Shown one piece after another: positions 14,127 through 14,606 of a stretch of DNA of 14,606 nucleotides. The notes beneath the pieces are model-generated. The model worked only from the letters and a program-made list of their open reading frames with translations. It did not search any database and was not told the origin of the DNA. How positions within the stretch are numbered: the stretch's first letter is position 1; every line of letters starts with the position of its first letter. A program made the translations under genes and the position numbers. The DNA comes from Methanobacteriota archaeon (GTDB lineage: Archaea > Altiarchaeota > Altiarchaeia > IMC4 > QMZM01), in assembly GCA_903930485.1 (NCBI GenBank), contig CAIYYO010000188.1, forward strand, positions 1 through 14,606. Reading direction: 5' to 3'.

Positions 14127-14606
14127 GGATAAGGCTTTAGATTTGCTCTCTGTCGGCGACCTCTCCAGCGAGGGACTGGAGAAGATAATTCATTCAACCA
14201 GCTCTATCAAGAAGGATCCGAGAAGGTATAAAGACGGGCTTGAAGGGAAGATCCTCGTCATGCTCTTCGAGAAGCCTTCCACCAGGACCCGGGTTTCTTT
14301 CGAGAGCGCGATGCTCCAGCTAGGCGGCCACTGCATAGACCTCAGCCCGATGAATACCCAGCTCGGCAGGGGCGAGACCATCGCGGACAGCGCAAGGGTT
14401 CTTGAAAGATACGTCGACGCCCTCGTAGCCAGGGTACGGAATCATGAGACGCTTAAAGAGCTTGCAAAATACTCCGAAGACCCCGTGATAAACGGCCTAT
14501 CAGACCTGGAACACCCCTGTCAGGTAGTGGCCGACCTGTACACGATCTTTGAAATAAAAGGCCGGCTGAAGGACGTCAAAGTAGCATACGTCGGCGACGG
14601 GAACAA
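14125..14606 (+). CDS. argF: Ornithine carbamoyltransferase, N-terminal part (truncated by window end)
   Basis: The frame runs from ATG 14125 to the right edge, giving 160 residues of the usual 300-310. The enzyme joins carbamoyl phosphate and ornithine to make citrulline in arginine synthesis. It could work catabolically in some archaea; the sequence does not decide. The carbamoyl-phosphate domain is present with the FEKPSTRTRVSFESAM signature (S52-T53-R54-T55-R56), the RGETIADSARVL segment, and the HPCQVVADLYT motif (H130-P-C-Q133). The sequence leaves the window at VAYVGDGN, the start of the ornithine-binding domain. Ornithine rather than aspartate specificity is inferred from the GRGETIADSARVL and LSDLEHPCQ forms. 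No in-frame start lies upstream, and a TATA box sits at the leaderless spacing. Confidence 0.93.
   Translation, partial: MDKALDLLSVGDLSSEGLEKIIHSTSSIKKDPRRYKDGLEGKILVMLFEKPSTRTRVSFESAMLQLGGHCIDLSPMNTQLGRGETIADSARVLERYVDALVARVRNHETLKELAKYSEDPVINGLSDLEHPCQVVADLYTIFEIKGRLKDVKVAYVGDGN

Noticed and set aside
1..14606. tRNA, rRNA or other known structured RNA genes
   Set aside because: I looked for tRNA-like T-arm patterns and rRNA cores by eye and saw none; a covariance-model scan would be needed to exclude small RNAs.

Overview
The window looks archaeal. The evidence is TATA-type promoters about 25-30 nt ahead of start codons (leaderless transcription), KG-type class III signal peptides, heavy use of ATA and AGG/AGA codons, and a ribose-1,5-bisphosphate isomerase. 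The style of the secreted proteins and of the winged-helix/ATPase pair recalls DPANN-type or related uncultivated archaea; that lineage call is an inference.

Layout. (1) 2-232: the C-terminal end of a gene entering from the left, possibly an AglB/STT3-type oligosaccharyltransferase (weak). (2) 297-6383: four tightly packed genes for secreted or surface proteins, each starting with a short basic stretch, KG and a hydrophobic helix (pilin-like). The first has a CARDB-like domain, the third is a 1084-residue VWA protein whose VWA domain is split by a jelly-roll-like module and a cysteine-rich loop, and the fourth is a large sequon- and cysteine-rich protein. (3) 6463-10202: a cytoplasmic coiled-coil protein, a protein with an N-terminal alpha/beta domain and a C-terminal winged helix, and a TadA/VirB11-type secretion ATPase, the last two joined by an ATGA overlap. 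(4) 10248-12138: two T2SSF (TadB/TadC-like) membrane platform proteins. Together these nine genes look like one type IV pilus-like (Tad-like) machine: pilins and a probable tip adhesin, cytoplasmic accessory factors, the motor ATPase and the membrane platform. No prepilin peptidase is present in the window.

(5) 12106-12380: a repeat-rich intergenic stretch. A 31-bp exact copy of the 3' end of the last pilus gene sits 142 bp downstream of the original, with a 74-bp foldback structure between the copies and TTTTGGGACT boxes after each. A third box lies on the far side of the next gene. (6) 12381-13139: an A+T-rich orphan gene, probably acquired. (7) 13172-14095 (minus) and 14125-end (plus): ribose-1,5-bisphosphate isomerase and ornithine carbamoyltransferase, transcribed divergently from a 29-bp gap in which each gene's best TATA box overlaps the other gene's start codon.

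The most interesting points are the VWA protein with its lectin-like insertion as a candidate pilus-tip adhesin, the graded loss of the pilin Glu+5 across four consecutive genes, the extreme N-glycosylation sequon density of the surface proteins, and the duplicated, foldback-bearing scar next to the orphan gene.
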